From: Adiantum capillus-veneris
Taxonomy: Eukaryota > Streptophyta > Polypodiopsida > Polypodiales > Pteridaceae
Reading direction: 5' to 3'
Assembly (NCBI GenBank): GCA_014529385.2
Contig: CM043962.1
Coordinates: 51,543,905-51,603,904 of the forward strand
Length of the DNA stretch: 60,000 bases
Both the position numbers and the translations under genes were made by a program. Below, in pieces: positions 41,667 to 53,173 of the stretch. Position 1 is the first letter of the stretch. Each line of letters begins with the position of its first letter. The notes beneath the pieces were generated by a model that saw only the letters and a list, made by a program, of their open reading frames with translations, had not been told where the DNA came from and ran no database searches.

Positions 41667-43500
41667 AAAGATGGTGGGGCTCGGGCAAACACACCCAGAC
41701 ACAACACCCCTCTACCTCACTCTCATACAAGCATACGCTAAAGCATTGCCCTCTTTCTCTAGCATAGCGCAGGCAAGACTTTCCTCAACTTTCCCTTTAA
41801 TTTGAATTGTCATGGTGAGTGCACCTTCTCTCTTTCACAACCACCGACTATATATCTCTATTGACCTTGCTTTACACAAAAACATCTGAGCTAAAACTAG
41901 GAGCAGTATATTGAGACCAAAACAAGATCATATCTACATGGAATCATTGAACTCAAGTCGAAAGAAATTTAGGCTAAATGCTTGATGCCGTAGATGCTTT
42001 TTTTATGACGAGCAGTAGCGAGCCACCTATAACTGCAAGACGCACCTTCTCATCTGCTTGCCAATATATTGGCAACCCTCCCTGTCAATGAGCTCGTGAC
42101 TGGTTAGTGATGTCCCCTTGGCTTTTTGTCAACCAGATTAGTCCCCGGCCTTCTTTCCTATAACAAGCCTCCGTCTCGATCTTTCCGGCCAGCTCGCATT
42201 CCCAACACGGCTATCTTGCACGCCCCTTGTGAACTCGGTTTTTTTATCTTTCTCCCAGCCCTCTTGACCGCTCCCCTGTTACACACCAGCTCTTCGAACT
42301 CTGCTTGTCATGGCAGCCCCGGGCTCCTCGTCTTCAATAGCTCATCTTAGGCTCCCCTTTGAATTAATTGGCTCCCCTTCCACTTATAATATGCAGCCCA
42401 TGTGCAACCAGATGGCGCTCCTGCAAGCCAGTCACTTTCTCTGGTTGGCCCTTCTTATGCAATCACTGGTCGACCCCTCTATTCTTTGCAATCGCCCTCG
42501 AGAGCCTCCTACTCATGAGCTTGTCAGCTGGCTTCCCCCCTTCCTGTCTGTAGCTCGAATCCGGCCTCTCTCTATGGTGCTCCCTCCAGAATTGCTCAGG
42601 ATGGCCACCTCCTGCTGCTCCTTGTGAGCTCGCTAGTCAGAGCTTGGACTGCAGCTCGATGGTCCACGGCCACCCCCTTCTTCGATTCAGGTACCAAGCC
42701 TGGCGTCCCTCTGTAGCTCTGATCTCGTCCACCTCTCTTGGTGCCTCGCTCTTAATCATCACCCCTTGCAGGTCTTGACCTCGATGGAGCTCCTCTTATA
42801 ATGCCTCCGACCCCCTTGGCGGCGCCCAGCTCCTGGAGCGTGCTCCCTTCTTGTTTGCTAGCTCCAGCCCCTTCTCTATCTGAACCTCGGCCTGTGCTCC
42901 TGTAGCGGGGCCCTCATGGGCCGACGCCCCCTTGCCGACTCTGGTTCTTGAGCCTCATTCCCTTTCAGAGCTCGCGGAGCTGCCCACCCCTTCCCCAGGT
43001 ACGTGCAGCAAGCTGCAGCCCGCGGCTCTGCTCTCCTCCTTTGTGATTCCCGAGCCTGGCTTCGAGAGCCCTCACTAGCTGCTCACGTTCATTCCCGTTC
43101 TGGAGCTCCTCTCAGCCCTGGCGGCGGCCCACGTGCATGCCATCCCTCCATCAGTGCAAGCGGCTTCCAGATTAATGCAGCCAACCTGACTGCTCTCCTT
43201 TTGTTGAAGTGGCTGGCCTTCGAGCCTTCTCAACTGGGCATCGACTTTCTCATGCTGCCCATCGACCTTCTCATGGTGCCCATCTTCTCCGCGGCGGCCT
43301 TTCACGTGCAAGCCCATGCCGCCATAATTGCAGACGATTCCAAAAATGTATTCCTTTCTTTTTAACTTAATAGATAGATCGAGCAAGAGTGAGTTTTCAC
43401 CATCAACGTTGGATTCCTTTACGTCAACTTGAGTATACTTTAAGGACTCCATCCTAAACCGTGCCAAGGCCCATCAAGCATATCAATGTGGTTCCCATTC
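41667..43500 (-). repeat. 5' LTR-like region of the Tat-type element
   Basis: Upstream (minus strand) of the primer site, on the plus strand starting GATGGTGGGGCTCGGG. It is rich in CCCTTGTGAGCTCG-like words and contains GGCGGCGGCCCACGTGC at 43120. The outer border is unclear and lies before the integrase remnant at 43841. Open frames in it (for example 42126-42627, 43003-43365) are composition effects. Confidence 0.5.
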
Positions 43501-43840
43501 AACATAAGCAAAATGGCATCCGACCCTCAGCCATCTTTGTAATAAGAGCGGACAATGGATAGTGATGCCAAAGTAGACACTCCCCGGAGTGATCTCTAGC
43601 AAGGGCCTCATGAACAGCCCTCCTCTATTATAGGTTGGCCACTCCTCTCATGCTCAAGGCGAATAGGAGGCCTCCCTTTGCATATAGGCGGCTCTGATCT
43701 CTGAGGTTTACACATATATGTATCTTGTATCCATTCTAGCACCTGCATAACCATATCCCTCGTGCTTAAAAGTAGAATTGCTCGCTTTGGGAGCGCATCG
43801 GTTGAGAAGGATCAAGAACCTATCAACGTCTTACAAATAC

Positions 43841-43990
43841 CTAGATGACTGACACTTGGACTATCATGACACTCAAATAATATTTGACGCGAAGTGTTTG
43901 AGTCCTTTGGTACACATAATCTACCCTTGTGGAGTAAGTAGCCATTGTCAATGAAAAAATTCTTCCATTGTTTAAGCTCGTGCTGAGAAG
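43841..43990 (-). pseudogene. Integrase N-terminal remnant of the chromovirus-type element
   Basis: Minus frame LKQWKNFFIDNGYLLHKGRL and CVPKDSNTSRQILFECHDSP, the segment leading into the integrase zinc finger. It breaks up after about 43841. Confidence 0.65.
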
Positions 43991-44053
43991 GGGTGGAGCT
44001 CTGTGTGTTGAAGTTTTTATTTGTGCGTGCAGAAACATGTTATCTAGCTGTGC

Positions 44054-44558
44054 TGTGACGCCCCAGAATCTGGGCGCGTCGGGGAGGGGACGTTTTGGGC
44101 CCGGCTCGGACGGGACCGGCTCGGGTCGGGGTGTTTCTTCAAGGGGTCCTGGCGCGGACGGCACCGGCTCAGGAGGGCCCGCGGCTCGGACGGGACCGGC
44201 TCGGGTCGAGGTGTTGTGTCAAGGGGTCCTGGCACGGACGGCACCGGCTCAGGAGGGCCCGGCTCGGACGGGACCGGCTCGGGTCAAGTTGCCTTCACGG
44301 GGGCCCGGCTCGGACGGGACCGGCTCGGGCGTGGTTGCGTTCCATGGGTCGACGGCCGTTTGCGTTTCGCGGGTCTTGCGTTCCGGGTCCCTAGCCCCAC
44401 GTAGCCTCAGGCTCCGCCGCACTGACGGAGGGTCATGGCGTGCCCCGGGGAACCTTGCGTGGAGTCCCCACGGTGCGCGAGTGCGTGGAGTGAGGCTAGC
44501 GTGTCTAGGTGGGGGGTCCCCTCCCGTGGCCGTTCTCGGGAGGCTCATACCCCTTATA
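44054..44558 (-). repeat. 3' LTR of the TRIM-like element, minisatellite-bearing
   Basis: GC-rich. Contains variable copies of GGCTCGGACGGGACCGGCTC and GCGCGGACGGCACCGGCTCA units; one more unit than the other LTR explains the length difference. Collagen-like open frames (GADGTGSGGP) are translations of this repeat. Confidence 0.92.
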
Positions 44559-45380
44559 TACACCCCCGGTTGAAGAGAGTTCGACGACCTCGTCGAACGT
44601 GGGAAAAGAGAGTTTGGCTATGCATGAGGCCAAGGGACTAAGGGGTGCATATAAGTGCAAGTGAGCAAAACTGTTCCCAAAATGCAAGTAAGTAGGCATG
44701 CTTTGTTTTTGTACTTTTGGAATGAAGTGAGTGTGTATTTTTGGATTTTTGGCAGAAAGCTGAAAAATGTATGCTTTGAACACCCAAGTAGAATTCCCCA
44801 TACTTGAGCATTCCCCGAATAGGTAACCTAGTGTGCGCGGAGCCACCTGCTGCGTTGGTCCGCGCGGAGGCTTTTTGAAAGCCGAATGTGAAGGAAAGTC
44901 CGTCGCAATGCAGCACTTGCGAAGTTGGTCCCTGTTTGGACGTCATTTGGAGGGCAAGCTCGGGGCCCTGTGGTCTCTTTGTAGACTTGAATGGGTCTTC
45001 AGCTCAGCATGGGCCACAAAAGTGGCCGGGGCGCGACGAACACCGTTAGCTTGGTTCGTCGCGTTTTTGGTGGTTCTCTGTTTTTGTTATAAAGAGCCCT
45101 GTCTGGCTCGCATCGTTCCTTTTTGTCATGTGGAGAGCCCTGTCTGGCTCGCATCATTCCTTTGTCATGTGGAGGTGCCCGGATCGGATCGGGGCCAACG
45201 CGGGTCACGGGTGACGGCCCGGGGTTTGGACGCGTCACGGGGATGGAGGGCGTGGGTTGTTTCTGGAGCTCTTTCCACCAAGATTTTGACGACCCGAGCC
45301 ATTGCGGTTGGAGTCGTCGTGAGGATCGTGCGCGTCGGGCACGTCGGTCTGCAGCTCTTTTCCAGGAGCTCTTTTACTGA

Positions 45381-45392
45381 GCTCTGATACCA
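45381..45392 (-). promoter_or_regulatory. Primer binding site of the TRIM-like element
   Basis: Minus strand TGGTATCAGAGC, the initiator tRNA-Met site. Confidence 0.9.
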
Positions 45393-45394
45393 AG

Positions 45395-45851
45395 TGTGAC
45401 GCCCCAGAATCTGGGCGCGTCGGGGAGGGGACGTTTTGGGCCCGGCTCGGACGGGACTGGCTCGGGTCGGGGTGTTTCTTCAAGGGGTCCTGGCGCGGAC
45501 GGCACCGGCTCAGGAGGGCCCGGCTCGGACGGGACCGGCTCGGGTCGAGGTGTTGTGTCAAGGGGTCCTGGCGCGGACGGCACCGGCTCAGGAGGGCCCG
45601 GCTCGGACGGGACCGGCTCGGGCGTGGTTGCGTTCCATGGGTCGACGGTCGTTTGCGTTTCGCGGGTCTTGTGGTCCGGGTCCCTAGCCCCACATAGCCT
45701 CAGGCTCCGCCGCACTGACGGAGGGTCATGGCGTGCCCCGGGGAACCTTGCGTGGAGTCCCCACGGTGCGCGAGTGCGTGGAGTGAGGCTAGCGAGTCTA
45801 GGTGGGGGGTCCCCTCCCGTGGCCATTCTCGGGAGGCTCATACCCCTTATA
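45395..45851 (-). repeat. 5' LTR of the TRIM-like element
   Basis: Partner of 44054-44558; starts TGTGACGCCCCAGAATCTGG on the plus strand. Confidence 0.92.
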
Positions 45852-45965
45852 TGTGCAGAGACATGTGAGGTTGAGGGATCCCTTCTTAAAACTGCACTCT
45901 ACACTTACTCCAAAAATTCACTCTAAGACATGTGAAAGCAACTGAATTAATCTAAAGCATCCACC

Positions 45966-46307
45966 TTAGTGCATCCGCTACTACATTATATCGCCACTTG
46001 CAATATTATAGCTTATAATCATGATCTTGAAGGATCTCTGTCCATCTAGCTTTATGAACCTTCAAGTCCGTTTGAGTAGTAAACTATTTTATACTCTCAT
46101 GGTCAAAACCACTTCAAACTCAACACCATATAAATAGTGTCGCCACTTTCATAAAGCGTGAAATATGGCATAGAGCTCCCTCTCATAGACAGAATAATTC
46201 TGTTGAGCTCTATTCAACTTTTTACTTTCAAAGGCTATAGGTCTTCCCTCCTTGAGAATTATTGCACCAATTGCTTTGTCACCAGCATCAATCTCTACCA
46301 CAAATGG
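45966..46307 (-). pseudogene. RNase H fragment of the chromovirus-type element
   Basis: Begins PFVVEIDAGDKAIGAIILKE at the insertion border, then RPIAFESKKLNRAQQNYSVY and ERELYAIFHAL, then with stops and shifts ...WTEILQDHDYKL and NVVADALR. Its missing start is at the other side of the plus-strand element (52311). Confidence 0.85.
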
Positions 46308-46616
46308 TGTTTGCACGCCCCCACCCAAGGAGCAAGTGCTCATGTGCTCCATTTCTTGTGAAATATGTCTAGTCTACAGGCAACGAATGTAAAAGGGATG
46401 TAGGTCCTTATGGACAATCACCTACTTATGTGCAAATTGTGGACAGCACTTGAGGCGGTCGTGTGATTGGATTGCAGTCTTTTGAGGGTTGTGCGGTTTT
46501 TTGAAGCCAAGCACTGGAGCCCGGGTTACCCAGTGTGAGGTGGATTAGGTACTCGAGTGATCCATGGACATCCCTTGAACTTACGTCACATGTAAGTGTT
46601 TTTTTGGCAATCAAAC

Positions 46617-47470
46617 ATGGCGGATGAGTTTTCACAGTTTCATGGATTACCTAATGAGAATGCATGGACTTTTATTAAGAATTTGGAGGTTAATTGCTTA
46701 CTGCAAATATACTAGATCAAGCTATATTATTGTGGTTGATGAAATATAGTCTCAAAGGATGAGGAAATTATGAAGAGGTGGTACAGGCACAAACTCCAGG
46801 GGTAGTTTTGGACTACAGTCGTGTGAAGCAAGAATTTTTGGCACATTATAGATCCATTGAAGTGCGTCATGAAGTTTGGCATGAAATTTTGGAGTACACT
46901 CAGAAGGCTAATCAAAGTGTTGATGATTTTGTCATGCAGTTCACCCATTTATGGGATAAATGGGCCCGAGCTTTAGGAAATGAAATCCCTCCAATCTTGT
47001 TAAAGAAGGATCGCTTTGTGGAAAATTTGAAGGAAAGTTTGAAGTTCAAAGTTGGGCTGAAAAGGCCTGCTACCTTCAAGGAAGCAGTCACTATCGCTAG
47101 GGAGAAAGAATGGAAAGCTCAAAGACTCAATGAGTATGGGAAATCAATCCATGTGCAAGGTAATGGTGGCCAAAATGAGGAAAATCAGGCAGAGGCTGAA
47201 TCCCAACTTGCTCAAAGGGTTGCGAACACTGAATAGTTGCATCAAAATATACAAGAGATGATGACCATGATGCAAGAATTATGGCTCGGTGTTCTTGGAG
47301 GTGGTCGTGGTCGTGGTAGAGAAAGAGAAAGAGGAATGTCCCAACCATATGAAGCTCAGTCTAATGCTAATGTAGGTCATGGACAAGGTGTCTTTGAGCC
47401 ACAAAGGAGGTTTATCCCTACTTGTCATAATTGTGGTGAACTTCGTTTGTGTTTATGGCAAGAAGGGTGA
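46617..47470 (+). pseudogene. Gag of the plus-strand Tat-type element
   Basis: Starts MADEFSQFHGLPNENAWTFI at 46617, changes frame before 46778, and continues VKQEFLAHYRSIEVRHEVWH, DDFVMQFTHLWDKWARALGN and ATFKEAVTIAREKEWKAQRL. After a TAG (47234-47236) an Arg/Gly stretch and PTCHNCGE, the first half of a zinc knuckle whose second half (GH....C) is lost. Confidence 0.8.
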
Positions 47471-47775
47471 GAAGAGGGTGTTTGATATGACTACCAAGCA
47501 ACCTTTGGCATTAGAAGATGTAAGTGAAAATGATGAATCCAAAGTTACCAGTGAAGATAGTTCTAAAGATTCAATCTTCAAGAACTAACACTACTCCTAG
47601 TTCCTTTGATGAGGGTGAAGTGTCATTCTTGCTGTTGGACGAGGAGAAGAGAGAAATTGGTGAAGTATTGCAAGTGGCACGGGATGTAAATTCTTTGAGC
47701 CGTTTAGAATAGCTTGAGGAGTGGATGCAGCCTAAACAATAATTTCCAGTGAAGAAGGGGTTGATTTAAAACAAG
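47471..47775 (+). other. Degraded gag-pro junction
   Basis: Acidic coding remnants in two frames (for example DEGEVSFLLLDEEKREIGEV). No protease active site could be recognised. Confidence 0.45.
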
Positions 47776-49062
47776 TTGAGTACTGATTTGACACAAGGAG
47801 AAAGAAGGGAGTACTTAACAATGTTGGACAAGTTTCCAAATCTTTTCATCACTTCATATCAAGAAATAAAGGGTTTTGTTGGAGATCTTGTGAAGATTGA
47901 ACTATGGGCAAAGCCAATAAGACAGAAATTAAGAAGGATGGGTAAGGAGAAAATGAATTCTTTAAAGGAAGAAGTGGATAAACTTTCGGATTAAGGGTTC
48001 ATTGTGCCAGTTGATAATGTTGAATGGGTGATCCCTATAGTGGTCACTCCAAAGAAAGATGGGTGTTGCAGAGTTTCTATTGATTGTAAGGCATTAAATG
48101 CAACAACAAAGAAAGATCCTTGTCCCTTACCTTTCATTGTTTAAGTTCTAGATGCAATGGCTGTCTTTGAAAAATACAATGTATGTGATGGTTATCCAGG
48201 GTATTTCCAACCTATCCTTGCTCCTAAAGACCGGAAAAAAACTACTTTTATCACTCCATGGGGTTGTTTCTACTTTTGCTATCTTCCTTTTGGGTTGACA
48301 AATGGACCTGGAGCTTTTGAAAGAAAAGTGGATTGGGTCCTTACCCCGTTCCTTGGGAATTTTTTCAAAGGGTTTATAGATGATTTCTGTGTATACAATC
48401 CAAGAAAAGAGCATGTTAAGAAGCCTGCAATTACTTTTGTAAGGTATGATGAATGCAGGGGTCAATTGAACCCTAAGAAATGTCATTTGGTGCAGCCAAG
48501 AGTGAAGCTTCTTGGACATGTGATTTCAAAAAATGGGATTAAAGCAAATCCAGAGTACATGGAAGCTTTGTTATTGTTGTCATCTCCAAAGGATACAAGA
48601 CAGTTGGCCACTTTCATACAGAAGGTTAAATATCTGTCTCGATTCATACCTTTGTCTTCACAATTATTGTATCCATTGCAGCAAGTGATTAAGAATGATC
48701 CATTGGAGTGGACACGTGATTGTGAAGATTTCTTTGACAAAGTCAAAGAAGTTTTGAGTACACTACCCATTATGCAAGCTCTTGGTTGGGAGAAGGAGTT
48801 TTATGTTAACCCATTAGTGAGAGATGATTCCATTGGGGCTATGTTGTTGCAAAGAGGGAAGGAACCTCAGTATATGAAACCCGCGCATTATGCCAGTAGG
48901 GTGAAGACTCCTCATGAAAGAGATTACTTAGAAATTGACTTGGTGATGACTAGTATGGTTTATGCTTGTAGACGATTCAGACATTACTTGTTGCAAAAGT
49001 TGTTCACTTTTTTCACCAGTTATTCATTGCTTCCTCAATTGTTCAATAATTCAAATATATAA
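47776..49062 (+). pseudogene. Reverse transcriptase and RNase H of the plus-strand element
   Basis: One frame with stops at 47992 and about 48142: GFIVPVDNVEWVIPIVVTPK, CRVSIDCKALNATTKKDPCP, FITPWGCFYFCYLPFGLTNG, then FIDDFCVY at the YxDD site, LNPKKCHLVQPRVKLLGHVI, thumb KVKYLSRFIPLSSQLLYPLQ and RNase H (REFY-type start EFYVNPLVRDDSIGAMLLQR, ERDYLEIDLVMTSMVYACRR). The first RNase H Asp is Asn (VNPL), so it is inactive. Confidence 0.88.
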
Positions 49063-49067
49063 AAGCA

Positions 49068-49655
49068 GTGATGAAATGGGTTATTGAACTTCAGGAGTTT
49101 CAGTTCACTTTTTTGGTGGAAGAGAGTACTCGGGCTACCCTGGTATATTTACTCACTTATAAAGAGACTCCTATTTTGGTTAAGGAAGAGGTGGTGCAAA
49201 GGAATAAGGTCGAGACTCTTGCCATATCTAATGCTTCACTGTTATATTTTGATGGCTCTTATCAAAGAAGTCATGATGCTGCTTTGGGAGCCATTGTCAT
49301 TTATGATGCACAAGGAAAACTTGTAAGGAAACAAGGGCTGAACAAAAAGTAACAATGAAGCAGAGTACATGACTATTGAAGGTAGCTTGCACATTTGTTT
49401 ACAGTTGGAAATTAGATGCCTACAAATCAAAGGGGATGCCTTGTTGGTAGTGAAGCAAGTATTGGGAGTATAGAAGAATAAGAATCCTAAACTGAAAAAT
49501 CTATGCTTCAAGGTGGAATTGTTACTCAAAAATTTTGAAGCATGGAGTTTGCAGCATATTGAAAGGTCTCAAAATGAACAAGTTCATGACGTTGCCCAAG
49601 AAATGATCACTTGTGTGTTTGTGTTGAAGGAAAATGCCCCTGAAAAGAGGTGAAT
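49068..49655 (+). pseudogene. Second RNase H of the plus-strand element
   Basis: LLYFDGSYQRSHDAALGAIV (first Asp) in 49068-49352, then after a frameshift NNEAEYMTIEGSLHICLQLE, IKGDALLVVKQVLGV and HIERSQNEQVHDVAQEM. Matches the D, E, D, D layout and the order seen in the minus-strand Tat element. Confidence 0.8.
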
Positions 49656-49659
49656 TTTC

Positions 49660-50990
49660 TGTTGACATGTGTTTTACCTGAGGGTCTACCAACCATCATC
49701 CAAAAAGTATGCTTTTATAAGAAAAACTAGAAAGTACAAAATGCTTGATGATGTGCTTTACATGAAAGGAAGTGATTTAGTCTTGCATCGTGTGCCCTGG
49801 AAAGAGGAAATCTACAAGATTTTGGAAGAAAATCAAGAGGGATCTTGTGGAGGCCATTTTGCCATGAAGATTACGTTACATAAGATCTTGCAAGAAGGTT
49901 GTGTGTGGCCAAGTATCCAGCGGGATGTTAACCATTAGTGCAAGTCTTGTTTATCTTGTCAAAAAATGGGAAAGAGAGTTTTGAAGCCTGAATTACAAAA
50001 GAAAATTCTAGCTTTTGATGTGTTTGAAAAATGGGGTCTTGATGCTATTGGACCCTTGCCCATGACTAGCAAAAGAAATTCTTACATTTTGACAGCAGTA
50101 GATGATTTGTCACGTTTGGCAGAAACTAAAGCTCTCAAATAGATTATCAATAAGGAAATGGGAAAGTTTGTGTATGGGCATATATGCTACAAATTTGGTG
50201 TGCCACTAGAACTACTTTCTAATAGAGGACCGGGATTTAGAGGAGAGCTGTTTGATTTCCTATGCAAAAAGCTCAATATACCACACTGGTACATTTCTCC
50301 TTTTTATCCACAATGCAATGGTCTCAATGAAAGGTTCAATGGAGAGTTGGTGAGAATCTTGACAAAGATGACCCAGACACAAGGAAAATCTTGGGATTTA
50401 TAGTTGCCTTGTGCATTATGGGCCTATAGAACTGCTATCAAAACGAGCACAGGGTTTTCTCCTTACCAATTGGTCTATGACAAGGAAGCATTATTGCCAA
50501 TTGAATTGGAGATTCCTGCACTTAAATTGCTATCATTAGGAGATGAAGAGCAAAGAGATACTTGGTAGAAAAGATTATTGGACCTACAGTGTTTGCAATT
50601 AGACTGAGTTTTGACTTTGAGCTACTATGAGGAATTGTCAAACAAAGCTCAGATAAAAGCTAATGAATGTGTGAAGGACAAGGGAATTGAAAAGGGTGAT
50701 TTTGTGTTGCGATACAATAGTAAGTTGGACAATACCTTTCAAAAAAAGTTTCAAATTAATTGGGAAGGTCTTTTTACTATTGTGAACAAGTTTGACAATG
50801 GTACATATTAGTTGACAGATTTAAGTGGTGCACAACATAAATACCATGTTAATGGCTGTAGATTGAAGAAATATCTAGCACTTTTGATGACAATTGTGAA
50901 AAATGAGATGCTATCAATGGAAGAAGAAAATGTCAAAATATCCGAAGATATGAATGAGGTTTCTGGGAATGAGCTACAATAGTTGTTCAC
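49660..50990 (+). pseudogene. Integrase of the plus-strand element
   Basis: Zinc finger EGSCGGHFAMKITLHKILQE and CKSCLSCQKM, core with GLDAIGPLPMTSK, LLSNRGPGFRGELF (Asn at the second Asp) and YPQCNGLNERFNGELV, then TAIKTSTGFSPYQLVYDKEA and KGDFVLRYNSKLDNTFQKKF. In-frame stops at about 49936, 50142, 50401 and later. Confidence 0.86.
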
Positions 50991-51025
50991 TCTAGAAACC
51001 TCTACTTGTCATGAATGATCAAGTA

Positions 51026-52310
51026 GGCTAGAGGGGGGTTGGCAAGCTATAGCATCACCAAAACAGTGTTAGCATGCAAACAACAAGGAAAATGAGTGCC
51101 TCTATAGCCTTGCACGAGTTACATTGTCGGAAGGAAGAACTATTACACCGTCGAAACCGCATGTGATAAGAACCTGTGAAGATTTATGAATAACCCTTCT
51201 AGCATGAAGCACACTTGGAATTAGGAGAAACCAAGGACATAATGACGTAGCTCATCTTGAGTAGATGTTTGTAGAGTATCCATAGGCTAAAAATAGATGA
51301 AAGATGAGAGAGATATGTCCATCCGAAGTTGGGGTGTACTCTCTCTTGCTAAAAAATGAGCTCTCTAGAAAGTTTGCAGGTGTTGCAGACAATTGCAGCT
51401 ATAATAATGGGGGATTTTCTTATCTTTTATCCCAAAAGATATCTTCTCTCTCCTCAGCCAACAAGGCTCTCTTGCAAGGCTCCATTTAATTGGTCCTTTT
51501 TTGGGCTCAATTTGGATATAAAATGGGCAACCGGTGACTTTTTGGCCAAGGGAAGGAGTGGGGGTAAGTGTCCAAGGGAGAAAAATGAAGGCCATGTGCT
51601 TAGGAAGCAAGTGGGAACCCAAAATGGTGCCCCTCCTCCCCCAAATGTCCACAAGCCCCCATAGCCAAGCTCCTCTCAAACTCCTCTCTCCTTTTATGCA
51701 CCCCAAATGGGCACTCATTCCCCCTCTTATACCCCTTGCTTTGGGCCCAATCTCCCCTATGTGGGATTATCCCAGTGCCACATGGCATCCTCCTCTTGCA
51801 CTTCTCCAACTCCCTCTCTCCCCACAGAAAATTTCCGACTTGACCCCTTCTCAGGACCAACTTCCCAGGAGCATAGTGCACCGCTCCAGCCACCAAATGC
51901 AAGCCGTAAAGCACAGCTCGAATGCCATTACTTTGGCTATCTCTAGAAACTTAAAAGAGTGTCTAATTTTAGATCATCAAGTTGGCCCAGTTGCCTTTGT
52001 CGCATGCATCTGCAACCACTTTCTAAGTCGCGACCGCCCACTTCTTCGGACGCACATAACTCATGATGTACAAGTCTGATTCCCAAGATATAAAGCATGG
52101 TTGAAAATACTTATTGAAAACCATGGTTTGGGGACTTGGGCAACCCGAAACACTATTAAACAAGCCCGGAAAAACAAAACCTTTGTACATAAATTGTTAC
52201 ATGGTCACTCCCAAGACTTGCAACACTATGTACACGTATATACGTGAGGCTAGTTAGCAAGCTTTTTGGCACAATCTACTGGCTTTATGCTCATCCAAAA
52301 AATGCCTCAC
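51026..52310 (+). repeat. Polypurine tract and 3' LTR-like region
   Basis: GGCTAGAGGGGGGT then TGGCAAGCTATAGC begin a 1.27 kb noncoding stretch ending at the AATGG duplication. ORFs at 51304-51946 lack any family signal. The assignment as LTR rests on position; there is no second copy in the window. Confidence 0.5.
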
Positions 52311-53173
52311 AATGGATTAAGTGGGTCAACGATGGCTAGGATGGGAGAAATGGCTACATCTATCTTAAGCAGCTCAAAACTGTGTTGTTGGGCTTCTTCC
52401 TGAGAAAAGGTCTTACCTTTTGCTTTAAGTTGATTCGTCATAGGAACAACAATTTTGGCATAATAACGGATATATTTTTTGTAAAATCTAGCCATGCCTA
52501 AGAAGATTTGAAGCTCCTCAACCGTGTTGGGATGTGGCCATCGAAGAATGGTAGCGACCTTGTCAGTGTCCATCTTGATGCCATAATAAAAGATCACATG
52601 ATCGAGGTAATGTATCTTTGTTTTAAAGAAATCGCACTTGCTTGGCTTGACATATAGGACGTGAGTTTGTAGCTGTTCAATCACTAATTGTAATTGTTCT
52701 ATGTGTTCATCTTCAATCTTACTATAAATGATAATGTCATCAGGAAAAACCACAGCAAATTTTCCAAGATAGGGATGTAAGACACTATCCATGAGTGTCA
52801 TAAATGTAGTTGGAGCATTGGTTAAACCAAAAGCCATAACCAAATACTCATAATGCCTGAACCGTGTTCTAAAGGCAGCCTTAGAGATATCTTTTAAAAG
52901 GACACGCACCTGGTAGTATCCCGTACAAAGCATCTTTGTATGGTATCTTGCTCCATGGAGTTGATCAAACAACTCATCCACTCAAGGCAAAGGATGCTTG
53001 TTCTTGATGGTTATTGTGTTTAATCCATGATAATTTACACACATATGCATAGTACCATCTTTCTTTTTAACCCAATAGAACTGGCGATGCCCAAGGCAAA
53101 GTGGTAGGTCTAATGAAACCACGGGCAAGGTAGTCATCCAACTAGCACTCAACCTCCTTGGCCTCACTAGCAC
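52311..53173 (-). pseudogene. Reverse transcriptase of the chromovirus-type element
   Basis: [32 protein letters not shown], a stop (52982-52984), DELFDQLHGARYHTKMLCTG, YEYLVMAFGLTNAPTTFMTL, FPDDIIIYSK (FPDD at the catalytic site), CDFFKTKIHYLDHVI and EELQIFLGMARFYKKYIRYY. It ends at ILAIVDPLNP at the border of the plus-strand insertion. Confidence 0.9.

Larger units (their letters stand above)
23524..43500 (-). mobile_element. Tat-type Ty3/gypsy element, interrupted by a 10.5 kb DNA transposon
   Basis: Minus-strand order: LTR-like region (43500 to 41667), primer site (41666-41643), gag (41530-40466), protease (40432-39530), [DNA element 39375-28887], RT, RNase H, second RNase H, integrase (to 25922), LTR-like region. 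Two RNase H domains and an Arg-like primer site are known features of the Tat/Ogre lineage. All coding parts have stops or frameshifts. Outer limits are approximate because no clean target duplication was found. Confidence 0.75.
44054..45851 (-). mobile_element. TRIM-like nonautonomous LTR element, 1.8 kb
   Basis: Two LTRs, 44054-44558 (505 bp) and 45395-45851 (457 bp), surround an 836-bp internal region with no ORF of note. A Met-type primer site (minus strand TGGTATCAGAGC, 45392-45381) stands two bases from the 5' LTR. The 5-bp duplication TGTGC flanks it (44049-44053 and 45852-45856). On the minus strand the LTR reads TATAAGG...GTCACA, a noncanonical TA...CA terminus if the 5-bp duplication is right. 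Confidence 0.88.
46308..52310 (+). mobile_element. Plus-strand Tat-type gypsy element
   Basis: Gag (46617-47470), pol (47776-50990), polypurine tract (about 51026-51038) and an LTR-like 3' part. It is flanked by AATGG on both sides (46303-46307 and 52311-52315), which is also the joint of the split RT and RNase H of the host element. I could not match the first 300 bp to the 3' LTR, so the 5' LTR seems truncated or replaced. Like the minus-strand element at 25922-41530 it has two RNase H domains, and the proteins are alike. Confidence 0.75.

Noticed and set aside
41640-41670. tRNA gene
   Set aside because: Only the 3' end and T-loop of a tRNA are present, on the strand expected for a primer site; no D-arm or anticodon arm upstream.
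42126-43467. Several ORFs of 60-130 residues
   Set aside because: Stop-poor because of CT/GC-rich LTR sequence; no family signal and not shared with the related LTR.
44054-45926. Collagen-like GPGADGTGSGG proteins on both strands
   Set aside because: They follow the minisatellite units of the LTR; GC-rich DNA leaves several frames open.
51304-52079. ORFs in the 3' LTR-like region
   Set aside because: Overlapping open frames on both strands without motifs; composition effect.
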